Source of the DNA: Clostridiales bacterium
GTDB taxonomy: Bacteria; Bacillota; Clostridia; Oscillospirales; Oscillospiraceae
NCBI GenBank assembly: GCA_004557735.1
Contig: SFFV01000003.1
Coordinates: forward strand, 1-64,000
DNA: 64,000 nt
Direction: 5' to 3'
Positions 8,771 to 17,395 of the stretch are shown here, in pieces. Below the pieces are notes generated by a model that was not told where the DNA came from, made no database searches, and worked only from the letters and a program-made list of their open reading frames with translations. Position numbers and translations under genes: made by a program. Numbering within the stretch: the stretch's first letter is position 1; each line of letters opens with the position of its first letter.

Positions 8771-9367
8771 TCAGTCAAAGAGGATGGCGGCGATCTCCGC
8801 ATCCAGACTGTTCCGGCTCAGCGCAAGAAGCGTGTCAACGGTGCAGTTGACTTCCACGCTGCCCTCGCGGAGCTTGAGACCGCCGGAGAAGTCGCCGCTC
8901 TCGTCCGAGAGCGTGAGTCCGGCGGGGAGCCCCCGCTCGGTCAAGATCGCGTTCGCCCCGCGGACGATCTCCTCGCCCATGGAGCGGTCCTGGCTGTTGA
9001 TCACGATGCGTTCCCGCCCGGTAACGGCGGCGCGGCCCGCCTGGGAGGCGAGAAACGCCTTATAATCCTTCTCCGGCAGAGCAAGGAGCTTTTCCTTCGC
9101 TCTGTCGTAAGCGCACTCGAGGAGGCTCTGCTTGAGAGCGAGCGTATCCTTGCGGCTCTGGAGCTTTGCGGCGCGCTCGACGCGCTCGGCGCGGAGGCGG
9201 ACTTCGGTATTGCCCTCGTTCATGCGCGCTTCATACGCCTCGTCCGCTTTTTTCTGGTAGCCGGCGCGGATCTCCTCCGCCGTCTTTTCGGCCTCGGCGA
9301 TCACGGCGGCGGCGGCTTCGTCCGCCTCTGCCGTGATACGGGCCGTGATTTTTTCAATTCCGTTCAT
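8771..9367 (-). CDS. ntpE: V-type ATP synthase subunit E
   Basis: A 198-residue peripheral-stalk subunit. The first 110 residues form a long Ala/Glu/Lys-rich helix expected to pair with the small coiled-coil subunit at the operon start, and the C-terminal 80 residues form the head-binding domain. It sits between K and C as in other clostridial operons. An AAAGGA site lies slightly far (about 12 bases) from the ATG. Confidence 0.88.
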   Translation of the reverse strand: MNGIEKITARITAEADEAAAAVIAEAEKTAEEIRAGYQKKADEAYEARMNEGNTEVRLRAERVERAAKLQSRKDTLALKQSLLECAYDRAKEKLLALPEKDYKAFLASQAGRAAVTGRERIVINSQDRSMGEEIVRGANAILTERGLPAGLTLSDESGDFSGGLKLREGSVEVNCTVDTLLALSRNSLDAEIAAILFD

Positions 9368-9389
9368 GGCGATACCGGTCCTTTCCGGA

Positions 9390-9896
9390 TCAGGCGCCGA
9401 GGTGCAGGTTCAGCAGCATCAGGAAGGAGGCGAGCAGCGAGAGGATGGCGTAGAACTCGACCGTGATGCAGAGGATGATGCCCTTCGCCCAGTCGTCGGG
9501 ACGCTTGGCCATCAGGTTGACGGCGGTAGCGGCCACGCGGCCCTGCGCCGGAGCGGAGATCGCGGCGCCGGTAGCCATCGGGAGGCAGGCGCAGGCGACA
9601 CGCAGACCGTCAACGACGGTCAGCCCGAGCGGATCGACGTTTCCGCCGAACACGCCCATCTGGAGCAGAGCGAAAAACCAGACGACGAGACCGTACAGGC
9701 CCTGGGTGCCGGGGATGACCTGAAGGATCAGGACTTTGCCGAAGTAAGAGGGATCTTCGCTGAGAAGGCCGGTGCCGGCCTCGCCGGCAAGGCCGCAGCC
9801 CTTTGCCGAACCGGCGCAGCAGAGGCCGCACGCGAGGGACGCGCCCAGGAAACCGATGGCGAGACCGCCGAAGCTCTCAAAGAATGCACTAATCAT
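9390..9896 (-). CDS. ntpK: V-type ATP synthase subunit K (rotor ring proteolipid)
   Basis: A 168-residue proteolipid with four membrane helices arising from a duplicated two-helix hairpin. The ion-binding residues known from the Enterococcus hirae Na+ ring are present: Thr64, Gln65 and Tyr68 in the GTQGLYG loop, Gln118 (in AQGRVAA) and the carboxylate Glu147 (in ITVEFYAIL). Retention of the Gln/Thr/Tyr set suggests Na+ rather than H+ coupling. It begins four bases after subunit I with a strong GGAGGAG site. Confidence 0.95.
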   Translation of the reverse strand: MISAFFESFGGLAIGFLGASLACGLCCAGSAKGCGLAGEAGTGLLSEDPSYFGKVLILQVIPGTQGLYGLVVWFFALLQMGVFGGNVDPLGLTVVDGLRVACACLPMATGAAISAPAQGRVAATAVNLMAKRPDDWAKGIILCITVEFYAILSLLASFLMLLNLHLGA

Positions 9897-9900
9897 TGTT

Positions 9901-11895
9901 TTACTCCTCCTTGATATCTACATATTTCGTTTGAATTTTCAATGGCCGGAAAGCCCTTCCGCCGTCCCGGTACCACTTGCCGAAGAATTCGAGGAACTGC
10001 AGACGCAGCGTATGCACGAAGCAGCCGATCAGGTTCAGCGCAAAGTTCAGCGCGTGGCCGATGCAGAACACGATGATGAAAAGGATCGTGCCGCCCACCG
10101 TCATGCCGTTGGCGTTGCCGAGCGAGCCGAGCTGGTTGAACACGCTCGCGATAACGCTGCCAGCGAGCATCAGCGCCATCAGACGCGAGTACGAGAGCAG
10201 ATCGCCCAGATATCCGGTCGCGCCGTTGTACACCGCGCTGAAAATGCCGGTGATCTTTCCGAAGCCCTTGCCGGTGATGAGCTGGCCGAGCACAAGCATG
10301 CCGATACCGATGAAAAGCACGATTTTTGTTCCGCCGGTCACCATGACAAGAATGCCCGCGATCATAACCCACCAGCACAGATCGTTGAGCAGCGCGTCCG
10401 CCCACTCGCCGTCCTTGATCTTGAGGTACATTCCGATGCCGACGCCGAGCGCCAGATGGATCGCGCCGAGGCAGATCGCCGCGACAAGAACATACAGCGG
10501 ATTGTTGCCCGAAAGCAGGTTGAGCGGCAGATCGATGGCAATGCCGCTGCCGATACGGATCGTGCCGAGATGCGGAACGATCGACCAGTCCTGCCCGAAC
10601 CAGCCGCCGATGACGGAGACGACGTCTCCGAAGAAGCCGCCGGTCAAAAAGCCGATGATGAATGTGGAAATGCCGCATTCGATCAGCAGCTCCGCGGCGT
10701 TTTTCATGCCTCCCTTCGGCTTTGCCTTCCAGAGGAAGAGCAGTCCCGCGATCAGCAGGATCAGACCGTACGCCATATCCGCGAACATGATGCCGAAGAA
10801 CAGCGCGAAAAACGGCATGACAAAGGGGTTGGGGTCGAGTCCGTTGTACGCCGGGAGAGAATACATCTCCGTGACCATGTTGTACGGACGGGTCAGCGCG
10901 TTGTTGCGCAGCTGGATGGGCACCTCCTCCGGATGCTCCGGATCGGGTTCCTCCGTTTCCCAGGCGCAGCAGTATTTCGAGAGGGTCTCGCCGAGCTTTT
11001 TCTCCTCCGGCGCGGTGAGCCAGCCTTCAAAGTAGAAGGTGCTCTCCGACTGCAGGAGTTTTTCCGCCGTCTCTTCGCGCGCGATGCGCGTCGAGAGCGT
11101 GTCCGCGCCGAGCTGCAGCGCGTCGCGGTGCGGCGCGTAGGAGGCAAGCTCTTCGATCTTTTGGGCCGAGCGCGCCGTCAGCTCCTCGCTGCGGCGGAGC
11201 GCCTCGGTGCGGATCTGCTCCGGCGTGCCGGCGCCTTCCGGCAGAGAGATCGCCGAAAAGCCGAGCGGCCGAAGCGCCGCGGCAATGGTCTCGCGGTTCT
11301 CCCGGCGGAAGAGCAGCGACACATACCGGCTGGTCTTGTCCTCGGAAACGAGATCAAAGCAGACCTCCAGTTCCGAGAGCGCGGCGTTCACTTCCTCCAT
11401 GGGGACGGCGGCGGGAAGCGTGCCGAGCTGCATTTCGCAGCTTTGCGTCTCCATGCGTTCGAGCGGGACATTCAGCGCCGTCCACGGAGTCAGGGCCTCC
11501 GCCGAGGCGCGTTCCCGGCTTGCGCGGGTGAGAAGGCTGCGCGCTTCCGCATCCAGCGAGAGGATCTCCCCCGCCAGAGCAAGATCGGCGTCCAAAGCGC
11601 TCTCGTCGAGCAGTCTGGCGCATTCGACCTCCGGCTTCGGCGTGAGCAGGCCCTTTTTGGCAGGGGCGTGCCTGTCAAGCAGCCGCAGCGCGTTGACGAT
11701 CGTTGTCTGATCCGAGCGCTTCTGCCAGACTTGTCCGCCGTCCGAACGCCGGAAGGCGGCAAGCTCCTCCCGGTCCGGCCGGTTTGCCGGATCCGACACC
11801 TCCACGCAGCCGAGAAGCATCAGCTCACGCAGCAGTTCTTCCTTCTGGGAATGAACGCCGATGAGCCGGAGCTTTTTCATGGCTACAATGCTCAT
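9901..11895 (-). CDS. ntpI: V-type ATP synthase subunit I (membrane stator)
   Basis: A 664-residue subunit with a soluble N-terminal half (about 1-330) of alternating coiled-coil and globular parts that holds the peripheral stalks, and a C-terminal half with about eight membrane helices forming the ion half-channels next to the K ring. The membrane part starts near PFFALFFGIMFADMAYG. Its ATG directly abuts the stop codon of the preceding coiled-coil gene. Confidence 0.94.
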   Translation of the reverse strand: MSIVAMKKLRLIGVHSQKEELLRELMLLGCVEVSDPANRPDREELAAFRRSDGGQVWQKRSDQTTIVNALRLLDRHAPAKKGLLTPKPEVECARLLDESALDADLALAGEILSLDAEARSLLTRASRERASAEALTPWTALNVPLERMETQSCEMQLGTLPAAVPMEEVNAALSELEVCFDLVSEDKTSRYVSLLFRRENRETIAAALRPLGFSAISLPEGAGTPEQIRTEALRRSEELTARSAQKIEELASYAPHRDALQLGADTLSTRIAREETAEKLLQSESTFYFEGWLTAPEEKKLGETLSKYCCAWETEEPDPEHPEEVPIQLRNNALTRPYNMVTEMYSLPAYNGLDPNPFVMPFFALFFGIMFADMAYGLILLIAGLLFLWKAKPKGGMKNAAELLIECGISTFIIGFLTGGFFGDVVSVIGGWFGQDWSIVPHLGTIRIGSGIAIDLPLNLLSGNNPLYVLVAAICLGAIHLALGVGIGMYLKIKDGEWADALLNDLCWWVMIAGILVMVTGGTKIVLFIGIGMLVLGQLITGKGFGKITGIFSAVYNGATGYLGDLLSYSRLMALMLAGSVIASVFNQLGSLGNANGMTVGGTILFIIVFCIGHALNFALNLIGCFVHTLRLQFLEFFGKWYRDGGRAFRPLKIQTKYVDIKEE

Positions 11896-12210
11896 TTATC
11901 CGTTCACGATCCTTTCCACGATCCGGTCCGCCGCCTCTTCCAGACGGTTCTCCGCAAGAGCGCGCAGAGAGTCCATCTCCCTGCGGGCCGCTTCCCGGAT
12001 CTTTTCACTTTCCGCAGCGCTCTTTTCCTCTGCGCTCTTCGCGAGAGCCCAGAGCTCCGCCGCAGCTCTTTCCGCGGCTTCTTTCACGGCTGCGTTCCCT
12101 TCTTTGTCGGCTTTTGCGGTGATCTCCTTCGCTTTCTGCGCCGCGTCCGCCTTTTTCCGGGCCGCCTCCTGTTCCGCCTGTTCTACGGCAAGAATTGCTT
12201 CCAGTGCCAT
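11896..12210 (-). CDS. V-type ATPase small coiled-coil (G/H-like) peripheral-stalk subunit
   Basis: A 104-residue, almost entirely helical protein rich in Ala, Glu, Lys and Arg with clear heptad character, as expected for the partner of subunit E in the peripheral stalks. It is the first gene of the operon. The ATG at 12210 follows GGGAGG by about 10 bases and is preferred to an in-frame GTG at 12222 that lies within the ribosome binding site. Sequence identity in this family is low, so the call rests on position and composition. Confidence 0.82.
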   Translation of the reverse strand: MALEAILAVEQAEQEAARKKADAAQKAKEITAKADKEGNAAVKEAAERAAAELWALAKSAEEKSAAESEKIREAARREMDSLRALAENRLEEAADRIVERIVNG

Positions 12211-12492
12211 TTTTTGAAACACCTCCCGTCAAAGCCAAATTTTCTGACATCGTAACTGTACACCTTTTTTTCATCAAATTCAAGTTATAATGTCGGTAAA
12301 TTGTCACCCGAAAAACCATATGCGCAAGAATTTTTCCGTTTTAACCAAACAAAGCGTTCTGCGTTTGGGCATGTTGTATTTTATGCTTGCAAAATCGGAA
12401 AGAAACTATATAATATTATATAATAAGTGAATTGTGTCCATCGAACGGACGCGAAAAGGTCCCATTCTGCACCCATAAAAGGAGACTCTTTC
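12211..12492. other. Divergent intergenic region between the V-ATPase operon and the E2-like gene
   Basis: This AT-rich stretch must hold the ATPase promoter on the minus strand and the 12493 gene promoter on the plus strand. The plus promoter is clear (12387-12414). On the minus strand several AT-rich boxes occur around 12280-12330 but no pair with good spacing stands out. Confidence 0.6.
12387..12414 (+). promoter_or_regulatory. Sigma-A-type promoter for the E2-like gene
   Basis: TTGCAA (12387-12392) and a perfect TATAAT (12409-12414) are separated by 16 bp, about 80 bp upstream of the ATG at 12493. Confidence 0.8.
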
Positions 12493-13374
12493 ATGGCAGA
12501 CCGATATACCCGACATATGAACGACCGGCGGGAGGGCCGCCAGCTCTATACGCTCCCCGCCTATCACCGCATCCAGCCGTATATCCTCCGCCGCCGGAGC
12601 GACGCCGTCTGCTCTCTCTCGGACAGCGTGGAGGTCACCGGCGTGGAAAAATGGCTGCGGGAGAAGCGCGCCGGCGGCTGGGCGAATCTCGGCTTTCTGC
12701 ACCTGATCATCGCGGCCTACGTCCGCACGGTGTCCATGCGTCCGGGCGTCAACCGGTTCGTGTCCGGCCGGCGCATCTATGCCCGCAACGACATTGAGGT
12801 CGTCCTTCCCGTCAAGCGCAGCGCCTCCGTCACCGCGACGGAGACGAGCATCAAGGTCCGCTTCGCGCCGACCGACACGGTGTTCGACGTTTACCGCAAG
12901 CTCACCGAGGCCATGGACGAGGTCCGCGCCGACATTTCTCTCAGCGCGCCGGAAAAGCTCGCCAGTACGCTTATGCGCTTCCCCCGCATTCTGCTGCGCA
13001 TAGCGATGAGCATTTTCCGTCTGATGGACTATTTTGACTGGCTGCCGCGCACATGGCTGGACGCCAGCCCGTTCCACGGCAGCGTGACGATGCTCGATCT
13101 CGGCAGCTTCGGCGTACCCCCCGCCGAAGCGCACCTCGCCGATTTCGGCAACGTTCCCTGCGCCGTTTCGTTCGGCGCGCGGCGCAAGGCGCAGGAGGCC
13201 GACGGTACTCCCTCCGGCGTCGAGCGGCACTATGTCGATCTGCGCATCGCCTGCGACGAGCGCATCGCCGACAGCTATTATTTTGCCAGCGCTCTCAAAT
13301 GCCTGAAATACTTCCTGCGCAATCCCGGCCTTCTGGAGCTTGCCCCGGAGTCTGTGGAGGAGGACGTGAACTGA
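12493..13374 (+). CDS. Stand-alone 2-oxoacid dehydrogenase E2-like acyltransferase homologue
   Basis: A 293-residue protein matching only the catalytic (CAT-like) fold of 2-oxoacid dehydrogenase E2 enzymes. There is no lipoyl domain, no peripheral-subunit-binding domain and no E1 or E3 gene nearby. Typical E2 features include the GFLHLIIAAYVRTV helix and the RFVSGRRIYARNDIEV strand. The E2 catalytic motif HRxxDG reads ERIADS here, so the His base is replaced by Glu and the Gly by Ser. Classic acyl transfer is therefore doubtful; a structural, binding or altered catalytic role is possible. AAAGGAG precedes the ATG by 7 bases. Confidence 0.75.
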   Translation: MADRYTRHMNDRREGRQLYTLPAYHRIQPYILRRRSDAVCSLSDSVEVTGVEKWLREKRAGGWANLGFLHLIIAAYVRTVSMRPGVNRFVSGRRIYARNDIEVVLPVKRSASVTATETSIKVRFAPTDTVFDVYRKLTEAMDEVRADISLSAPEKLASTLMRFPRILLRIAMSIFRLMDYFDWLPRTWLDASPFHGSVTMLDLGSFGVPPAEAHLADFGNVPCAVSFGARRKAQEADGTPSGVERHYVDLRIACDERIADSYYFASALKCLKYFLRNPGLLELAPESVEEDVN

Positions 13375-13382
13375 TTTTCCCC

Positions 13383-13450
13383 GGGCGGAAGATTTTCCGC
13401 CCGATTTCCCTCTTTTGCCGGTTTTTCCGCAAAAAAACCGCGTCGGGGGG
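13383..13450 (+). terminator. Probable terminator region after the E2-like gene
   Basis: An 8-bp GC-rich stem (13383-13390 with 13395-13402) is followed by a T-rich stretch. A second hairpin (13429-13450) pairs a run of T with a run of A. Either or both could stop transcription before the lipoprotein gene. Confidence 0.6.
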
Positions 13451-13533
13451 CTTGCATTTTCCCCGGTTTGTGGCATAATATTATGTTAACAGCTTTATCT
13501 CTATTTTTAAGGGTACATAACGGGAGATACTCC

Positions 13534-14469
13534 ATGAAACGAAAGATTTTTTCTTTGATCCTCTGCTGTGCGCTGCTGCTCTCTCTCTCCGCCTGCGGCA
13601 AGGCCGAGACGCCGCAGCCGGCGGCGGGCGCCGGAACGGAAGCCGCGCCGGACAGCGTCCGTCCCGCCGCGGCCGAGGGGATTTCCTATGCCGACGCCTA
13701 CACGCAGTACACCGCGATCTACGGCGCGCTGCTCAGCGCCGTGCAGCAGCGGCTCGACACACACGACGCCAGGCTCCAGGCCGCATATCCGGACAGCTAC
13801 TACATGAACTCCGATTATCTTCTGCTTGTGTACGTTCCGTTCATGACGGCGTATCCGTCGCTCGGGCGGGGGCTGCGCGCCGGCGATCTGGACGCGGCGC
13901 AGACGTCTCTTCGCGAAACATTCCCCGACGCCGTGCTCACCTCGACCGCGCCGGGACGCTACGAGGCGGTCTACACCTATGTGGACAAAACCTCCGGCAC
14001 GGAGATACAGCGCGATGGCAGATGCCAGTGGGACTGCGACGGGCTGACCGGCGCAATCCGCGTCCGCGCGTATATTGACGGCGAGCTGACCGAGTTTACC
14101 GAGTTTGTCCCCCTCGGCAACAGCCGGTATCTGCTCTATACGGCAACCGACAAGGCGATCGTTGAATACATCGAGGGCGAGATCACCGCGCTCTGGCACG
14201 CCCACCGCATCAGCGAACCGGCGCAGGGCCTGTTCCCCGGCGATATGCGGCTGATGAGTCTTGCCGAGCAGGACTTCTTCCCCGGCGAAGGCGCTTCCTT
14301 CCCCGGCACGGAGTGGATCACCGGCGACGCTGACGCGCAGTATGTCCTCACGCTGCAAAACGGCGAGATGGTCTATTCCGGCAAGATCTCGCAGGATCTC
14401 GTCGATCAGGACGGCAACCGCACCGGCATCGTCTGGCAGAGCATTGCGCCGATTACGCTTCTTTCCTGA
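13534..14469 (+). CDS. Lipoprotein of unknown function
   Basis: A 311-residue secreted lipoprotein. The signal peptide has a lipobox L-S-A-C with Cys21 as the lipidated residue, followed by a low-complexity Ala/Pro/Glu linker to about residue 50. The remaining mixed alpha/beta body has no domain I recognise. The ATG at 13534 is chosen because it begins the signal peptide and has CGGGAG upstream. It is followed by the LysM gene on the same strand after about 105 bases without an obvious terminator, so the two may be co-transcribed. Confidence 0.78.
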   Translation: MKRKIFSLILCCALLLSLSACGKAETPQPAAGAGTEAAPDSVRPAAAEGISYADAYTQYTAIYGALLSAVQQRLDTHDARLQAAYPDSYYMNSDYLLLVYVPFMTAYPSLGRGLRAGDLDAAQTSLRETFPDAVLTSTAPGRYEAVYTYVDKTSGTEIQRDGRCQWDCDGLTGAIRVRAYIDGELTEFTEFVPLGNSRYLLYTATDKAIVEYIEGEITALWHAHRISEPAQGLFPGDMRLMSLAEQDFFPGEGASFPGTEWITGDADAQYVLTLQNGEMVYSGKISQDLVDQDGNRTGIVWQSIAPITLLS

Positions 14470-14574
14470 ACGGATCCGGCCTTTCATCCGTCTACATACA
14501 CGGGCTCTTCTTTACGAAACATCTTTTAAATCTACCCGGCCCCCGCGCGGGGTCAACGGAGGGAGAAATTTGCC

Positions 14575-16074
14575 ATGAAAAAACGTCTTCTTTCCCTGCT
14601 GCTGACCGTGTGTCTCGTTGCAGCGCTCGTCACCGGCCTTACCGGCACGGCGAACGCCGACGACGACAAGGTCGTGGGCTATCTCACGAGCTACACCCTC
14701 AAGGCGGGCGATACGATCTATGGCGTGTGTGAAGCGAAAAAGATCGACTTCAACGCCAATCTCGCTATGATCGGCAAGATCAACGGCATCACGAACTATA
14801 ACTACATGATGCCCGGAAAGGTCCTCTGGCTGCCGACCAAGACCGCCACAACCTCGGAGGCGTACTATTCTCTGCTTTCCCACACGCTCGTCGCCGGGGA
14901 GACGCCCGCCGCGCTCTGCCAGAGCTACGGCATTGACTACAACGCCAACTACAAGCTGCTCGCCGCGCTCAACAACAACCTCAACGTGTTTATGGCCGGG
15001 CAGAAGTTCATCCTGCCGCTGTACGTAACGCCCGCCGGCGCCGCGACGCCGACTCCGGCGCCGGGCGGCGGCACCTCCGCTGCGCCGACCGCCACGCCCA
15101 AGCCGGGCACGACGCCCGCCCCGACGGCGAACATCCCCTCCGGCGATACGGTGAGCTATTACCTTGCGCAGCACACCCTGCAGTACGGCGAGACCGTTTC
15201 CGGTATTTGCGCCGCGCTCGGCGTGGACTTTTCCACGAACGACGCAACGATCCGCAAGATCAACGGCATCACCAACTATAACTATATGATGCCCGGAAAG
15301 GTCATCCTCATCCCAACGAAAACGGTCCCGACCTCCGGCTCCTATTATAAGATCATGGCGCACAAGATCGTCTCCGGCGACACGCTCTACGCGCTCTGCG
15401 CCTCCTACGGTCTGGACTATTACGCCTATTCCAAGCTGATCTCCCTGCTCAACCCCAACACGGCCTATTATAATCTGCTCCCCGGCAACATTCTCTATAT
15501 GCCGCAGTATATCGCCGCCTCCACAACGGTGAAGCCCACTGCGACGCCTGCCCCGGCGGCCTCCGCCGGAGCGACCGCCACCGCGGCGCCGGGCACCTCG
15601 GCGGCACCGACGGCTTCCGCCGGGACAACGGCCACCGCCGCGCCGAGCTCCTCCGCTTCCGCCAAACCCACCGCGACGCCCAACATCCCCGCCGAGGATA
15701 CGCTCAGCTATCTCGTCATTCCGCACAAGATCCAGGCCGGCGACACCGTTACCGGTATCTGCGAGAAATACAAGGTGAATTTCGCCGAGAATGACGCGAT
15801 GATCCAGCGTCTGAACCCCAGCGTGAGCTACAGCTATCTGCTTCCCGGGAACATCATTCTCATCCCCTCGATGACATATCCCGATTCCGGGCCGTACTAC
15901 AAGATCATGGCGCATACGCTTGTCGCGGGCGACACGGTTTACGGTCTCTGCCTCACCTACGGTCTGAGCTATGAAAACAACATCACCTTCCTGCAGCGGC
16001 TGAACAACCGCGACAACCTCGCCACGTACTATGTCGGCCAGACGATCTACATGCCGCTGTACATTGCGGGCTGA
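14575..16074 (+). CDS. Secreted protein with six LysM domains
   Basis: A 499-residue protein with a Sec signal peptide (cleavage likely after the GTANA segment near residue 28) and six LysM-like modules arranged as three pairs: about residues 35-95 and 100-145, 195-255 and 260-310, 385-440 and 445-497. The pairs are joined by Thr/Pro/Ala-rich linkers. Modules share the AGDT(I/V)YG(V/I)C start and a LPxxxILIP-type end. LysM domains bind GlcNAc-containing glycans, so a cell-wall or spore-cortex role is likely. No catalytic domain is present. Near-identical stretches between modules 1 and 3 suggest recent internal duplication. GGAGGGAG precedes the ATG. Confidence 0.86.
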   Translation: MKKRLLSLLLTVCLVAALVTGLTGTANADDDKVVGYLTSYTLKAGDTIYGVCEAKKIDFNANLAMIGKINGITNYNYMMPGKVLWLPTKTATTSEAYYSLLSHTLVAGETPAALCQSYGIDYNANYKLLAALNNNLNVFMAGQKFILPLYVTPAGAATPTPAPGGGTSAAPTATPKPGTTPAPTANIPSGDTVSYYLAQHTLQYGETVSGICAALGVDFSTNDATIRKINGITNYNYMMPGKVILIPTKTVPTSGSYYKIMAHKIVSGDTLYALCASYGLDYYAYSKLISLLNPNTAYYNLLPGNILYMPQYIAASTTVKPTATPAPAASAGATATAAPGTSAAPTASAGTTATAAPSSSASAKPTATPNIPAEDTLSYLVIPHKIQAGDTVTGICEKYKVNFAENDAMIQRLNPSVSYSYLLPGNIILIPSMTYPDSGPYYKIMAHTLVAGDTVYGLCLTYGLSYENNITFLQRLNNRDNLATYYVGQTIYMPLYIAG

Positions 16075-16110
16075 CGCCTTCAAACAAGCCCCGCTTTCCC
16101 CGGTTTAAAG

Positions 16111-16159
16111 GCCGGAGCGGCGCATCCCAAAAGGATGCGCCGCTCCGGCTTTTCGTTTT
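16111..16159 (+). terminator. Strong intrinsic terminator after the LysM gene
   Basis: A perfect 17-bp stem (16111-16127 with 16133-16149) with a 5-base loop is followed by TTTTCGTTTTG. Confidence 0.9.
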
Positions 16160-16619
16160 GAACCGTATGAAATGCATAAATGAACAAGGGCGAAATTAGC
16201 ATATTATTACAAATAACGCGGAGTGAAATCGAATAACGTTCACCTAAGTGGAAGGTTTTGCATCCGTGCAAACTTGACAAGGGAAGTGTTTTCTGTCTTA
16301 CTGATTATAGTGAAGCTGCCCATTCTAGATAAGCGGCTGACAGCACCCGGGAAGGAGAACGGCACAGGAAGGGAGTCTGCACGGCATTTCGTGCAGGATG
16401 GCAGAACGATCGCCGGGTTCCGGAACCCCCGCAGCAGCGCACCCCTCTTTCGCGTCATGCGCCCGCATGACAGGCACATCTCCGTATCTTGCACAGCGCG
16501 TCCGGCTTTTTCAAAGCGGCCGGCGGCCCGGAATACGGGCGGCCGGCACAGACCACTTACAACCTCGTGGGAACCGTGCGTTTTAAGAAACGCATAAGAA
16601 AGAAGGAGGCAATCAAACA
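16160..16619 (+). other. 460-base structured leader upstream of the YczE-like gene
   Basis: No gene is visible here. A possible -35 TTGACA lies at 16274-16279 but the -10 is poor. The stretch from 16377 contains four hairpins: 16377-16396 (7-bp stem), 16415-16428 (14-base palindrome), 16519-16547 (6+5-bp stem) and 16577-16594 (7-bp stem just before the GAAGGAGG ribosome binding site). It may be a cis-regulatory RNA, but it matches no riboswitch class that I recognise. Confidence 0.5.
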
Positions 16620-17291
16620 ATGGGTAAAGGCAAATACACACTGCGAAGCATCGTCGTCCGCTGCGTTGTCATTATGGTCGGCGTCATCATCACCGCCTAC
16701 GGCGCGGAAGCATTCGTTCTGGCCAATCTGGGCTCTGACCCGGTCACCGCATTCGTTCAGGGTCTCAGCAAGGTGCTGCCCTTTGTGAAGGGCGACTTCG
16801 GCATGGCCATGAACGTATTCAATGTCATCTGCTTTGTGATCATCCTGATCGTGTACCGGAAGGGCATCGGTGTCGCCACCGTCCTGTACACCTTCACGCT
16901 GGGCACCTTCTGCTCCATCCTGGAGCCCTGGATCATCGCTCTCATCGGCCCCGCCCCCTCCATGGTCACACGCATCATCCTGGTCATCACCGGCACGCTG
17001 GCTCTGGGCGTTGGCCTGGGCGGTTATCAGGCCGCCGGCTACGGCGCAGGCCCCTCCGACGGCTTCAACCAGTTCATGGCCAAGACCCTGAAACTGAAGC
17101 TGAAGTGGTGGCGTATGATCTTTGACGCCATCATGGTGGTGGGCGCTCTGATCATGGGCGGCGTGATCCATGTGGCCACACTGGTAGGTATGTTCTGCGT
17201 CGGCCCCGTTCTGGGTCCCGTGCTGAACAAGCTCTCCCCGCTGGTCAATAAATGGGCCGGCAACGAAGACCTGTCTTACGAAGAGATCTGA
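16620..17291 (+). CDS. YczE/YitT-like integral membrane protein
   Basis: A 223-residue protein with five to six predicted membrane helices. The YczE-type signatures are present: an N-terminal helix followed by ANLGSDPV, and the loop GYGAGPSDGF near residues 140-149. The family is uncharacterised biochemically but is often called a transporter. The gene has a strong AAGGAGG site. It precedes a zinc alcohol dehydrogenase by about 100 bases, so a shared transcript is likely. Its codon choice leans to CTG, ATC and GGC and away from the GCG/CTC-rich style of flanking genes. Confidence 0.72.
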   Translation: MGKGKYTLRSIVVRCVVIMVGVIITAYGAEAFVLANLGSDPVTAFVQGLSKVLPFVKGDFGMAMNVFNVICFVIILIVYRKGIGVATVLYTFTLGTFCSILEPWIIALIGPAPSMVTRIILVITGTLALGVGLGGYQAAGYGAGPSDGFNQFMAKTLKLKLKWWRMIFDAIMVVGALIMGGVIHVATLVGMFCVGPVLGPVLNKLSPLVNKWAGNEDLSYEEI

Positions 17292-17395
17292 TATCCCCCG
17301 CCGGATCCAACCGCGGCCCGGAGCGTCCGCGCGCCCCGGAGAAAACCCTGCCCCTGCATAAAAATGGAAAAGTTTTAGAAAGGCGGTAATTACCT

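Noticed and set aside
9772..12255. A very long plus-strand open frame (over 800 codons) opposite V-ATPase genes
   Set aside because: It is antisense to well-supported subunits K, I and the coiled-coil gene. Its composition (long His/Arg/Ala/Asp runs) is the usual mirror of GC-rich coding sequence.
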